Source: Candidatus Heimdallarchaeota archaeon (GTDB lineage: Archaea > Asgardarchaeota > Heimdallarchaeia > Heimdallarchaeales > Heimdallarchaeaceae). From it: DNA of 64,000 bases. Below are positions 25,289-32,422 of this stretch, in pieces; the first letter of the stretch is position 1; each line of letters opens with the position of its first letter. The translations under genes were made by a program, and so were the position numbers. The notes under the pieces were generated by a model, which saw only the letters and a list, made by a program, of their open reading frames with translations, searched no databases and had not been told where the DNA came from. The stretch spans positions 115,799 through 179,798 of the forward strand of contig JAEOTE010000007.1 of assembly GCA_016839945.1 (NCBI GenBank). The letters run 5' to 3'.

Positions 25289-25497
25289 CAACTATCATGA
25301 AATATAGCTACAGTTGGACAGGATGTTACACATGCGCAACATTCTATACAATCATCTACGTTATCTGCATAGGATTTACCATCCTTAATAACAAATACAT
25401 CTGAAGGACAAACATCCACACAATCAGCAGCTCCTGTGCATTTATCAAAATCGATTTTTATTACCCAATCATCTGAAACAAATTCTTTAACTGACAT
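25285..25497 (-). CDS. Seven-iron-type ferredoxin
   Basis: A 70-residue dicluster ferredoxin. The first motif has C20, A23, C26, C30 followed by P, so the second cysteine of C..C..C...CP is replaced by alanine. The second motif has C50, C53, C56, C60 complete, with an extra C54. Loss of one ligand in motif one predicts one [3Fe-4S] and one [4Fe-4S] cluster, as in known 7Fe ferredoxins. It carries electrons in the cytoplasm. The partner is unknown; the nearby nitroreductase and SDR are not in its operon. ATG start. Confidence 0.9.
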   Translation of the reverse strand: MSVKEFVSDDWVIKIDFDKCTGAADCVDVCPSDVFVIKDGKSYADNVDDCIECCACVTSCPTVAIFHDSC

Positions 25498-25557
25498 AAT
25501 TATCAGAATGTGTTCTGTTTCCTTGCTTTTATATTTTCCTCCATGTCGTATAGATTT

Positions 25558-25977
25558 CTAGCAAAGACCGCAAGGAACTAGTGTAGGTACTGTTGCTGCA
25601 AGAATGGTGAAAATTATCTGTAGAATAGAAATTACAAGTAAACTGTAAAGCAAAATCTTAGAAATAGGTAAAGTGAATTCTTCATTTCCTTTCTTAATAA
25701 AATATGTATGTATTGAAAAAGCGAATATACCTCCTAGTGATAAAACAAAGGAGAATATTGCACCAATTACACTTGCTAGATAGAATTCTATCATTCCATA
25801 TAAGATCAAAGCAAGCATTGGAATGTGGATAATAACAAAGAGAGTAATTCCTCCTTTCATTTTGAATAATTCCCACTCTTTCCAATATGCTGATTCAATC
25901 TCATGACAGATTAATAATATTGCATTAACGAAATATAACCAAAAAGCAATTATCAGGGCAATTTCTGAAAAAACCAT
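25558..25977 (-). CDS. Four-helix membrane protein, possibly DUF6713-like
   Basis: A 139-residue protein with four membrane helices (about 5-25, 44-64, 67-92, 108-130). The segment CHEIESAYWKEWELFKMKGG between helices 1 and 2 recalls the HEID.AYWKEWELF pattern of a small-membrane-protein family (DUF6713), but I give this from memory and with limited certainty. The C terminus is PCGLC, with two cysteines. Function unknown. ATG start. Confidence 0.65.
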   Translation of the reverse strand: MVFSEIALIIAFWLYFVNAILLICHEIESAYWKEWELFKMKGGITLFVIIHIPMLALILYGMIEFYLASVIGAIFSFVLSLGGIFAFSIHTYFIKKGNEEFTLPISKILLYSLLVISILQIIFTILAATVPTLVPCGLC

Positions 25978-26059
25978 AATATAAGATAACTTTACTAAAA
26001 AATAAGTTTTACTTAAAAATGCGCAAAGTATTTGATATCATACATAATATGTTATATTT

Positions 26060-26812
26060 ATGAGATTTGAAGATAAAAAAGTAATAATAACTGGGGCTAG
26101 TTCAGGAATAGGAAGAGCAACAGCAATCAAATTTAGGAAAGAAGGTGCAGAAGTTCTCCTAGTTGCAAGATCAGAAGATGTATTGAAGGATTTAGCATCA
26201 GAGTTAAATTCTATGTCTCTAGCAATGGATCTTACAGCAAACAAAGCCGCGGAATTGATTATTGGTGAAGCAACTCTCCTTTGGGGTAAAATTGATGTTT
26301 TAGTTAATGCTGCAGGAATTATTAAATCTGGAACAATTCTTGATACAACCATTGAAGATTTTGACTATATGATGAATTTAAATCTCCGTTCAATTTTCCA
26401 TTTAATGCAAACTGCTATCCCTTTTCTTAAAGAAACAAAGGGGAATATTGTGAATATATCTAGTGTAACTGGAATCAGAGCTTTTCCAAACATATTAGCT
26501 TACTGTGTTAGTAAAGCCGCTTTAGATCATCTTACAAGATGTTCAGCATTAGAACTAGCTCAGTTTGGAGTCAGAGTTAATGCAGTAAATCCTGGAGTTG
26601 TAATAACTAATTTGCACAAAGCAAGTGGAATGTCTGTAGAAGATTATGCGAAATTTTTAGTACATAGTGAAACAACCCACCCACTTGGAAGAGCAGGGAC
26701 AGCTGAAGAAATAGCAGATTTGATTCTGTTTTTAGCATCAAATAAGGCTAGTTGGATTACTGGAGAAACAGTTAGTATAGATGGAGGAAGATTCCTTACT
26801 TGTTTACGTTAG
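26060..26812 (+). CDS. Short-chain dehydrogenase/reductase
   Basis: A 250-residue classical SDR. Visible are the NAD(P)-binding TGASSGIG (11-18), NAAG, the catalytic serine in NISSVTG, the catalytic YCVSK (near 149-153) and the C-terminal GETVSIDGG. It oxidises or reduces an alcohol/ketone with NAD(P), in the cytoplasm. Lower-case details such as VARSED after strand 2 fit an NADP-preferring FabG-like form, but the substrate is unknown. The last four bases overlap the convergent RNase J-like gene. Confidence 0.92.
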   Translation: MRFEDKKVIITGASSGIGRATAIKFRKEGAEVLLVARSEDVLKDLASELNSMSLAMDLTANKAAELIIGEATLLWGKIDVLVNAAGIIKSGTILDTTIEDFDYMMNLNLRSIFHLMQTAIPFLKETKGNIVNISSVTGIRAFPNILAYCVSKAALDHLTRCSALELAQFGVRVNAVNPGVVITNLHKASGMSVEDYAKFLVHSETTHPLGRAGTAEEIADLILFLASNKASWITGETVSIDGGRFLTCLR

Positions 26813-28260
26813 CTTAAACTAAACTTTACTCCTAAGCCTTTTTGTATTACATCAGAATGAAATGAATTGAATTCATCAGGCTTTTCAGTATGTATAGGCA
26901 TAACATATTTAGGATTAATTTTCTGAATCATTTCCTTAATATCATAACCAGAAGCATGTCCTGAACAATGAACTTGTTCATAAGGATGCATTCCAAAGAA
27001 CATCAACCAGTTTATAGCTTTTTTAAGGTCTAACTCCATTTCTTCATCGACAGGTTCAGTTACAGATCGAATGAAAATGGATCCTTCTTGAGGATTAATG
27101 TCAAACAAATTTTTTAATTCAAAGAAATCACATCTATATACGAAATCCTTAGGATTTTTACTTATATCATCAGCTGTGACACTATTTGTTCTATCAATAA
27201 GCTTATTTTCCCAATACAGGTAATCTCTCATTTGTATCTCTACAGGATAATTAATATCGTTTAGAATACCCCATCTCTTTTTAGGTATAAAGATACTAAT
27301 TTCATCAATAGTTGGCATATTTTTTACACCATTCTCCTCAAGAACTCCTAATGTGTAAGCTTGTTTTAGATTAACAACTAAGGATCTATCAGCATGTTTA
27401 GCTGCTTCAATAAATGAACGCATACGATCCATATCTCGAACAGGAAAATTGACTGTTATTAATCCAGGAACATTTTCCACTAATGAAAATAGTTTTTGTT
27501 GAAGATCCATTTCACCGAAAGAAGTTGGTTCTTCAATATTAGTTCCTTCACTAATGATTAGAACAGGATCAAAGGATTTAGCTTTTTCTACAAAAAAGTC
27601 ACTTTCAGTACCTCTACGTCCATGAAAACGGATATCCCCTGTATAAACAATAGCTCCTTCACTGGTTTCAATAATAAAAGAATTAGCTCCAGGTACAGAA
27701 TGATCAACAGGATAAGTATGAATAGTAAAATCATCAATTTTTGTCGTTGTTTCAAGGATATTAAATTCCCTTTTTATCCTAGAATCTTTATCTTTAACTA
27801 GTTTCGAAGAATCTCTTTTACTAGGTCTGAGTTTGAAAGCTTCTTTGATAAAAGTATATTCATGAAAACCAAAAGCAGTTTCCTCAAGTGCTTGAAGAAT
27901 AGCTTTACAGCCTATAGAACAGAAAACAGGAATATCAGGTCTGATGAATGATAGAAAACCTGCATGATCTAAATGAGGATGCGAAAGAACAATTCCATCA
28001 AATTTAGGTTCTTTTGAACTTTCTCGCAAACGTCTTTCATAGTCTGGCCGATATAAACCATCTAAATCAGGTAACAAACCTAATTTTAGAAAATCACTAA
28101 TATAATTCCATTTTCGTGGTTGAAGATAGGGTGTAAAAAAATCTCCCCATCGTCCAAAACTTAAACCAAAATCAAAGAAGATTCTGGTATCTCCATCTTC
28201 TATTAGAATCTTATTTCCACCAATTTCTCCTACTGCACCATGAAGTGTTATTTGTGTCAT
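26809..28260 (-). CDS. RNase J-like metallo-beta-lactamase/beta-CASP nuclease
   Basis: A 483-residue protein from the ATG at 28260, where the conserved start MTQITLHGAVGEIGGNK lies; upstream in-frame codons reach 28422 but encode a hydrophobic stretch that is not part of the family. Motifs are HGAVGEIGGN, the metal-binding SHPHLDHAG, a later metal-ligand histidine in VDHSVPGA, YTGDIRFHG, the beta-CASP segment HCSGHASGYDI and the final PIHTE (PIHGE in RNase J). The protein is likely an RNA exo/endonuclease in RNA decay. It is convergent with the SDR and has divergent neighbours upstream. Confidence 0.85.
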   Translation of the reverse strand: MTQITLHGAVGEIGGNKILIEDGDTRIFFDFGLSFGRWGDFFTPYLQPRKWNYISDFLKLGLLPDLDGLYRPDYERRLRESSKEPKFDGIVLSHPHLDHAGFLSFIRPDIPVFCSIGCKAILQALEETAFGFHEYTFIKEAFKLRPSKRDSSKLVKDKDSRIKREFNILETTTKIDDFTIHTYPVDHSVPGANSFIIETSEGAIVYTGDIRFHGRRGTESDFFVEKAKSFDPVLIISEGTNIEEPTSFGEMDLQQKLFSLVENVPGLITVNFPVRDMDRMRSFIEAAKHADRSLVVNLKQAYTLGVLEENGVKNMPTIDEISIFIPKKRWGILNDINYPVEIQMRDYLYWENKLIDRTNSVTADDISKNPKDFVYRCDFFELKNLFDINPQEGSIFIRSVTEPVDEEMELDLKKAINWLMFFGMHPYEQVHCSGHASGYDIKEMIQKINPKYVMPIHTEKPDEFNSFHSDVIQKGLGVKFSLS

Positions 28261-28351
28261 CAGTAATATATAAATTAAGTAAATATAAAAAATATAGCTA
28301 GAAGAAGGATTCCAAAAAGTTCTAATATAATCCATACTTAAAAGGACTAGA

Positions 28352-28600
28352 ATGAAAGGAAGAAAAAAATCTATTGAAGATTTTTGGAAAAGAAATAGAA
28401 AACATATTGTTATGGCATTCATAATCCTTCTAGGTATTATGCTCAGTCTTTCAATTTTTGGTATTATTTTTACAATTACAAGAAGGCATGAACTCTCTGA
28501 TATTGATGTTATAGCAAATTTGGTGATTTATACAGGGAATGCAATTGTAATGAGTATTCTTCTCTTTGCAACCTTCAGATTTAGAATTCGTGGAATATAA
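28352..28600 (+). CDS. Small two-helix membrane protein
   Basis: An 82-residue protein with a basic N terminus (about 17 residues, many K and R), a membrane helix at about 19-42 (HIVMAFIILLGIMLSLSIFG) and a second at about 56-75 (NLVIYTGNAIVMSILLFATF), ending in RFRIRGI. No family recognised. It begins 92 bases from the divergent RNase J-like start and precedes the zinc-ribbon protein by 59 bases, possibly as one transcript. Confidence 0.6.
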   Translation: MKGRKKSIEDFWKRNRKHIVMAFIILLGIMLSLSIFGIIFTITRRHELSDIDVIANLVIYTGNAIVMSILLFATFRFRIRGI

Positions 28601-28659
28601 AATTATCTAGATTTTTGGAAATTCTCAAAATTTTAATAGACTAAAACAAGTGTTTTCAT

Positions 28660-28947
28660 ATGAGAATGCTAAAATGTCCAAATTGTAATACTTTGCTTGA
28701 TATATATGTTGGAGCACTTCGACCTATGGAAGCAGTAGCTGCAGAAATGTTACAGAAAGGTGTAATACTTCATTGTCCTAGTTGTCATTCACGTAATTTT
28801 GATATTTCAGAGATAGCATGTCCTCAATGCAATGAAAATAAACTTCAATCTTCTATGTTAGAACAAACTGTTACTGCACAAATTCCTCAAAAATTAGAAG
28901 GAAGAATCCACTGCACTAACTGTGAGTTTAAGATACATGTTTGGTAA
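28660..28947 (+). CDS. Small zinc-ribbon protein
   Basis: A 95-residue cytoplasmic protein with four CxxC pairs: CPNCN at the start, CPSCH, CPQCN and CTNC near the end. It therefore has two zinc ribbons or a single rubredoxin-like knuckle set around a middle part. No catalytic motif. It may bind RNA, DNA or protein; the family is not recognised. The ATG at 28660 starts MRMLKCPNC. A strong bidirectional hairpin terminator follows at once. Confidence 0.7.
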   Translation: MRMLKCPNCNTLLDIYVGALRPMEAVAAEMLQKGVILHCPSCHSRNFDISEIACPQCNENKLQSSMLEQTVTAQIPQKLEGRIHCTNCEFKIHVW

Positions 28948-28988
28948 AAAAAATCAATCCTGAAAAAGGATTGAAATCTGAATTTTTT
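28946..28988. terminator. Bidirectional hairpin terminator between zinc-ribbon and DRG genes
   Basis: An eight-base perfect stem, TCAATCCT (28954-28961) with AGGATTGA (28967-28974), closes a GAAAA loop. Eight A before it (28946-28953) give a U run on the minus transcript, and six T after it (28983-28988) give a U run on the plus transcript. It therefore serves both convergent genes. Such a bacterial-looking intrinsic structure is less common in archaea than plain U tracts. Confidence 0.65.
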
Positions 28989-28992
28989 ACTG

Positions 28993-29976
28993 CTATCTTT
29001 TTTCAACAATGATTTCTACAACATCAGTATCATTAAGTTCATGATCTAAGCCAACTTGTTGTCCTTCAAATTCAGCGGAAGGTCCCCAAACTCGGGCATA
29101 TTTGAATCTTTCAACAAAACTACTATGAATTTTCCTTGTAACATCTAATACAGTTGAACCTTCTGCTAGAACAAAAGGTTGTTCAAGATCAGCTTTTTGT
29201 CCAGGTTTCTTTGTGTAAACCCGAACCATCTCAAGTTGTTCAACAAGTGCTTTTTTAAGATTTTCCAGTGAGTCTACATGCATAATCGATATAGGGATTA
29301 TTGGAAAAGGGCTAATTTCCTGAACTATCTTGAAATTCTCTTCAGTCCCAGGTAAATCTCCTTTAGTAGCGATAATCACAAACTTATATTGAGACTCACC
29401 ATCTACAAGTAATTTGGAATCTTCAAGTTGCTTGATAAGAAAATCATACTGCCTTTGAATATCCATAGATAAATCTATGACTAGCATTATAGCATCACTA
29501 GTTCTGGCTACTCGAACAATTTGTCGATTGATATTCCAATCTTCTCTCCAGTCAAGAAATCCAGGGACATCAACTATCTGTATTCTCAAATCTTCATACT
29601 CAAGTGTGCCAGCATGAGCAATGCGAGTTGTGTGGAGATATGCACCTACTTTGACATCTGTATTTGTTATAGCATTCATCAGAGTACTTTTACCAACATT
29701 AGATAAACCAAAAAGTGCGATTCGACCATCTCCAGAGGAGGGAATGTGAAATGGATCATATATCCTGCCTTTTTGTTTAGGTTTCTCTTTAATTTCAGCA
29801 ATCATTCCTTCTAGTTCTCGAAGTTGAAGTTTGAATACACCCATCTTGTCTAATTTCTTATTGTAAATATCTTCGATAATGTCCTCTAATTCAGCAATGA
29901 GAGCTTCTCCTTCAAGATTCCTTATCCTTCTGGCTATATTGAATCTATACCACTTTATTTTGGTGTAATTACTCAT
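28993..29976 (-). CDS. DRG/Rbg-family translation-associated GTPase
   Basis: A 327-residue GTPase of the OBG/DRG group. An N-terminal helical region precedes the G1 motif GLSNVGKST (90-98), TT in switch I (HTTRIAHAG), G3 DVPG, G4 TKGD and a C-terminal TGS domain (VLDVTRKIHSSFVERFKYAR, ending in VEIIVEKR). DRG proteins bind ribosomes and ribosome-linked partners in archaea and eukaryotes. It is a little shorter than the usual 360 or so residues. The ATG at 29976 is set by a very strong SD site, GAGGTGG, four bases upstream. A structured element lies 150 bases upstream and might belong to its leader. Confidence 0.92.
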   Translation of the reverse strand: MSNYTKIKWYRFNIARRIRNLEGEALIAELEDIIEDIYNKKLDKMGVFKLQLRELEGMIAEIKEKPKQKGRIYDPFHIPSSGDGRIALFGLSNVGKSTLMNAITNTDVKVGAYLHTTRIAHAGTLEYEDLRIQIVDVPGFLDWREDWNINRQIVRVARTSDAIMLVIDLSMDIQRQYDFLIKQLEDSKLLVDGESQYKFVIIATKGDLPGTEENFKIVQEISPFPIIPISIMHVDSLENLKKALVEQLEMVRVYTKKPGQKADLEQPFVLAEGSTVLDVTRKIHSSFVERFKYARVWGPSAEFEGQQVGLDHELNDTDVVEIIVEKR

Positions 29977-29980
29977 TATA

Positions 29981-29987
29981 CCACCTC
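29981..29987 (-). promoter_or_regulatory. Strong Shine-Dalgarno site of the DRG GTPase
   Basis: Minus-strand GAGGTGG four bases before the ATG is nearly the full complement of the archaeal 16S rRNA 3' end. It is one of the strongest sites in the window and fixes the start of this gene. Confidence 0.7.
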
Positions 29988-30127
29988 ATATTTTCTTTTT
30001 TTATTACTTCAATTTTACGCAAATCAGCGATTCATTTTTTGATTACGATATATTTTCGAAAACTAGCAGCAAGTTTGTTAAAATGAATTTAATAGAAAGA
30101 AATTAAGACTTTCTCGAAAAATCATCA

Positions 30128-30232
30128 ATAACAATGTAGACTACTCGCTACTAATCTTAGTACAAACATGATTAGAGCGCGAGATCCCCTCGCATGAAGT
30201 CATACACAAAGTACAGGGATTGACATTGTTAT
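30128..30232. ncRNA. Candidate structured RNA or leader with alternative pairings
   Basis: A 105-base element in a 386-base gap. A perfect 10-base stem closes it: ATAACAATGT (30128-30137) with ACATTGTTAT (30223-30232). Inside, CTAATC (30151-30156) pairs with GATTAG (30170-30175), extended by CTCGC (30144-30148) with GCGAG (30179-30183). The same GCGAG can instead pair with CTCGC at 30189-30193, around an ATCCC loop. These GC-rich patches stand out in AT-rich DNA. Length and loops do not fit tRNA. On the minus strand the element is followed by a TTTTT run and, 150 bases on, by the DRG gene. Strand and function are unknown. Confidence 0.4.
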
Positions 30233-30362
30233 CAGGATAGGATAAATTAATACAATTAAAAAACTTTTGACATGAAATAGTGTTTGAAAAATTATTTAAA
30301 ATTTAAAAATGCTAAAATGTATTTTAAGGATTTAGATATAGAAATTGAAGAAAAAGAGAGAA

Positions 30363-30596
30363 TTATTGATCTACACAGATCATTGTCATTGTAGAACGAA
30401 CTTTCTCCAACACTCTGAGGTTTTCAGTAACGATTTTCTTCAAAGAATCAGTATCTTCAGCTTCAATTTTGGCTATCAAATCGTAAACACCATAAACGAT
30501 GTGAACCTCTACTACATTGGGCATGGTTTTAAGTTGTTCCATAACGCTGCTTTCCTCTCCAATCTCACAATTTATTAAAATGTAAGCTGATGCCAC
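30363..30596 (-). CDS. Stand-alone Lrp/AsnC ligand-binding (RAM) domain
   Basis: A 77-residue protein made only of the RAM domain of Lrp/AsnC regulators, without the helix-turn-helix. It starts with AYILINCEIGEE, has the typical VVEVHIVYGVYDLIAKIEAED (G.yDl) core and ends MICVDQ. Stand-alone RAM proteins bind amino acids or other small effectors and form rings; in archaea they may act with full-length Lrp proteins. The start is the ATG at 30596. The 386-base gap with a candidate structured RNA lies downstream. Confidence 0.85.
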   Translation of the reverse strand: MASAYILINCEIGEESSVMEQLKTMPNVVEVHIVYGVYDLIAKIEAEDTDSLKKIVTENLRVLEKVRSTMTMICVDQ

Positions 30597-30703
30597 TTTT
30601 ATTTCACCGGGCTGAAAATGATTAAAGGTTTATAAAAAGATTCCGCATTTTGTTTAGTTTAAAGAGATTTGTTATCATACAGAAGAAATAAGGTGTGTAT
30701 AGA

Positions 30704-31420
30704 CTATTTTTCTACAAGTTCCTTTAGTTTTTTAGCTGATTTGATATTATGTTCTAAATCACTAGGATTAGGAACCATTCCATCCCAACCAGATTTTTCT
30801 ACAAACGTTTCGAAATGTTCATACAATTCTTCAGCAGTAAATTTTGCTATCTTTGTTGGAGTGTCAAAACCAGCAGAATGGTATAATTTAGCCAATTTTG
30901 ATTTTACATATCCAATTCTAGTGATATCTGAAAGTTCTACCAATTCTAAAATACCTTTTTCTGGAATATCTAATTGTTTTGCTAGCTCTTTTCTTTGTTT
31001 TATTGTTTTTCCTACTTCAAGCATTTGTTCTACATTTTTAATACCAATACTTGCTAGTTTTCTAACATATTCCAGGTTTACTTGATAGAAATTTTTGAGA
31101 GGAAAAATCCTTCTGGATTTCTTAGTTCTTACTTCTCTAAGTTTTGCGGTATGACTCAATAGTTCTCTGTTTTCAATAAATTTGAAATAATTCATTAAAA
31201 CATATAAAGATCCTTTCGCTGAAGTTTTCAGGACTTTTTCAATTTTCTCTACATATAAATCGATATCAGTTTTGTTTATATCAACTAGTCCCTTTTCCAT
31301 TTCTTCCTTCAGGAAATTTGCGAATTTATTAACAGCTGCAACATTCCTGTCAATAACTTCATCCTTTTTTCCTTTCCTCTTAAGAAATTTCCTAAACTCC
31401 GCTTCATTCAATAAAAGCAC
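30704..31420 (-). CDS. DUF4332 (HhH-like) protein with N-terminal helical domain
   Basis: A 238-residue protein. Residues about 1-100 are helical (FRKFLKRKGKKDEVIDRNVA and onward) and recall the SAM-like core-binding domain of tyrosine recombinases, without a catalytic part. Residues about 115-238 match DUF4332: a helix-hairpin-helix unit LASIGIKNVEQMLEVG, a middle LVELSDITRIGYVKSKLAKL, a second unit AGFDTPTKIAKFTAEELYEH and the ending with VPNPSDLEHNIKSAKKLKEL. It may bind nucleic acid. Its repeat unit resembles those of the giant topoisomerase gene. GTG start at 31420, only 12 bases after the stop of the metallo-hydrolase gene, so the two are likely one operon. Confidence 0.7.
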   Translation of the reverse strand: MLLLNEAEFRKFLKRKGKKDEVIDRNVAAVNKFANFLKEEMEKGLVDINKTDIDLYVEKIEKVLKTSAKGSLYVLMNYFKFIENRELLSHTAKLREVRTKKSRRIFPLKNFYQVNLEYVRKLASIGIKNVEQMLEVGKTIKQRKELAKQLDIPEKGILELVELSDITRIGYVKSKLAKLYHSAGFDTPTKIAKFTAEELYEHFETFVEKSGWDGMVPNPSDLEHNIKSAKKLKELVEK

Positions 31421-31432
31421 CCTATTCTTTAT

Positions 31433-32332
31433 TTACTGCTTTTTCTTCAAAAATCTATGCCATCGAGTTATTTCATTTTCCAACCAATTACCTTCAGGTC
31501 TGCAACTGAAGGACCAATTTGTAGAGCCAATATCAAAATACTTAGGTAAATCTTCATCTTTCAATATTTTACTAATCGATATTTTTTGTTTGATTTTTGT
31601 TTTCAAAAAGCTGATTAAAGAATCATAATATAATCTGACAGATTGTATATAGTCTTTCTTAACTGGATTACCATGACCAGGGATGAACAGATCAATATCC
31701 ATATTTTCCCAAGTTTTGTACATTTCTGGAGTATCATAGGAAGTTCGTGTTAGTTGTGGATATGTTACAAGTAGATTATCCCCAGTGCACATTATTTTTT
31801 CTCCGGGAATAAGAACAATAGCTGATTCAGCTGTATGATTACCTATAACTTTGAATATAATTTTACGTTCTTCTTCTCCAATTTCTAATTCATCTTTTAC
31901 GGTGATATTGGGGATAAACAAATCTGCGTTTTCTATATCTTCTGCTATCTCAGAATCTTCTTCCCTATAGTCTTTTGCTCTTTCCTTTCTTTCCTTTGTG
32001 CTTAAATAACCCGAATAGCTTCTTTTTAGACCTGTTATTCCCCTCTTAGCAATCACAACATCCACATCTTTGAAAACTTTCATAGCTAGAATATGATCCC
32101 AATGGATGTGTGTTAGCAATAGATAACTAGTTTTTCTTTGAAAATGCTCTTCCATTTGTTTTCGGAATTCCATAATAGCTTTACTATATACTCCGCAATC
32201 AACAAAAATGAGCTGATCTGGTAAAGCGATACAAGTAATAGTAACTGTTTGAGGAGCGTCATTTACTATGCTTCTTTTTTTGTCTAAGAAATTAGCAATG
32301 AAGATGTTGTCAGTTATTTTCTGAACTTGCAT
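31433..32332 (-). CDS. Metallo-beta-lactamase-fold hydrolase
   Basis: A 299-residue MBL-fold protein with the metal-binding THIHWDH motif, a later metal-ligand histidine in GNHTAESAIV, CTGDNLL (ligand aspartate) and FIPGHGNPV (last histidine). These are the five standard blocks. Substrate is unknown; glyoxalase-II- or lactonase-like members share this arrangement. It is upstream of, and probably co-transcribed with, the DUF4332 gene. ATG at 32332. Confidence 0.87.
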   Translation of the reverse strand: MQVQKITDNIFIANFLDKKRSIVNDAPQTVTITCIALPDQLIFVDCGVYSKAIMEFRKQMEEHFQRKTSYLLLTHIHWDHILAMKVFKDVDVVIAKRGITGLKRSYSGYLSTKERKERAKDYREEDSEIAEDIENADLFIPNITVKDELEIGEEERKIIFKVIGNHTAESAIVLIPGEKIMCTGDNLLVTYPQLTRTSYDTPEMYKTWENMDIDLFIPGHGNPVKKDYIQSVRLYYDSLISFLKTKIKQKISISKILKDEDLPKYFDIGSTNWSFSCRPEGNWLENEITRWHRFLKKKQ

Positions 32333-32422
32333 AGTAGATACAAGTAATAAGAACTAATAAGCATTAGGTCTAGAAGTTCAAAACTACGAAACAAAAATAA
32401 AGGGTTAATTCGAAAAGAAGAT

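Noticed and set aside
26038-26352. 104-codon minus frame over the SDR start
   Set aside because: Opposite the conserved TGASSGIG region of a clear SDR gene.
28261-28422. Longer N terminus for the RNase J-like protein
   Set aside because: The 54 added residues are hydrophobic and outside the family, and the conserved start MTQITLHG begins at the ATG at 28260. The stretch also overlaps the start of the divergent small gene.
30128-30232. tRNA gene
   Set aside because: The stem is 10 bases with an 85-base interior. There is no T-loop GTTCGA, no CCA-adjacent acceptor layout and no clear anticodon arm.
30128-30232. C/D-box guide RNA
   Set aside because: A TGATGA-like and a CTGA-like motif exist on the minus strand, but in the wrong order and outside the stem.
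30345-30578. Plus-strand 77-codon frame opposite the RAM gene
   Set aside because: The minus-strand frame is a clear Lrp/AsnC RAM domain; the plus frame has no motif and is its antisense.
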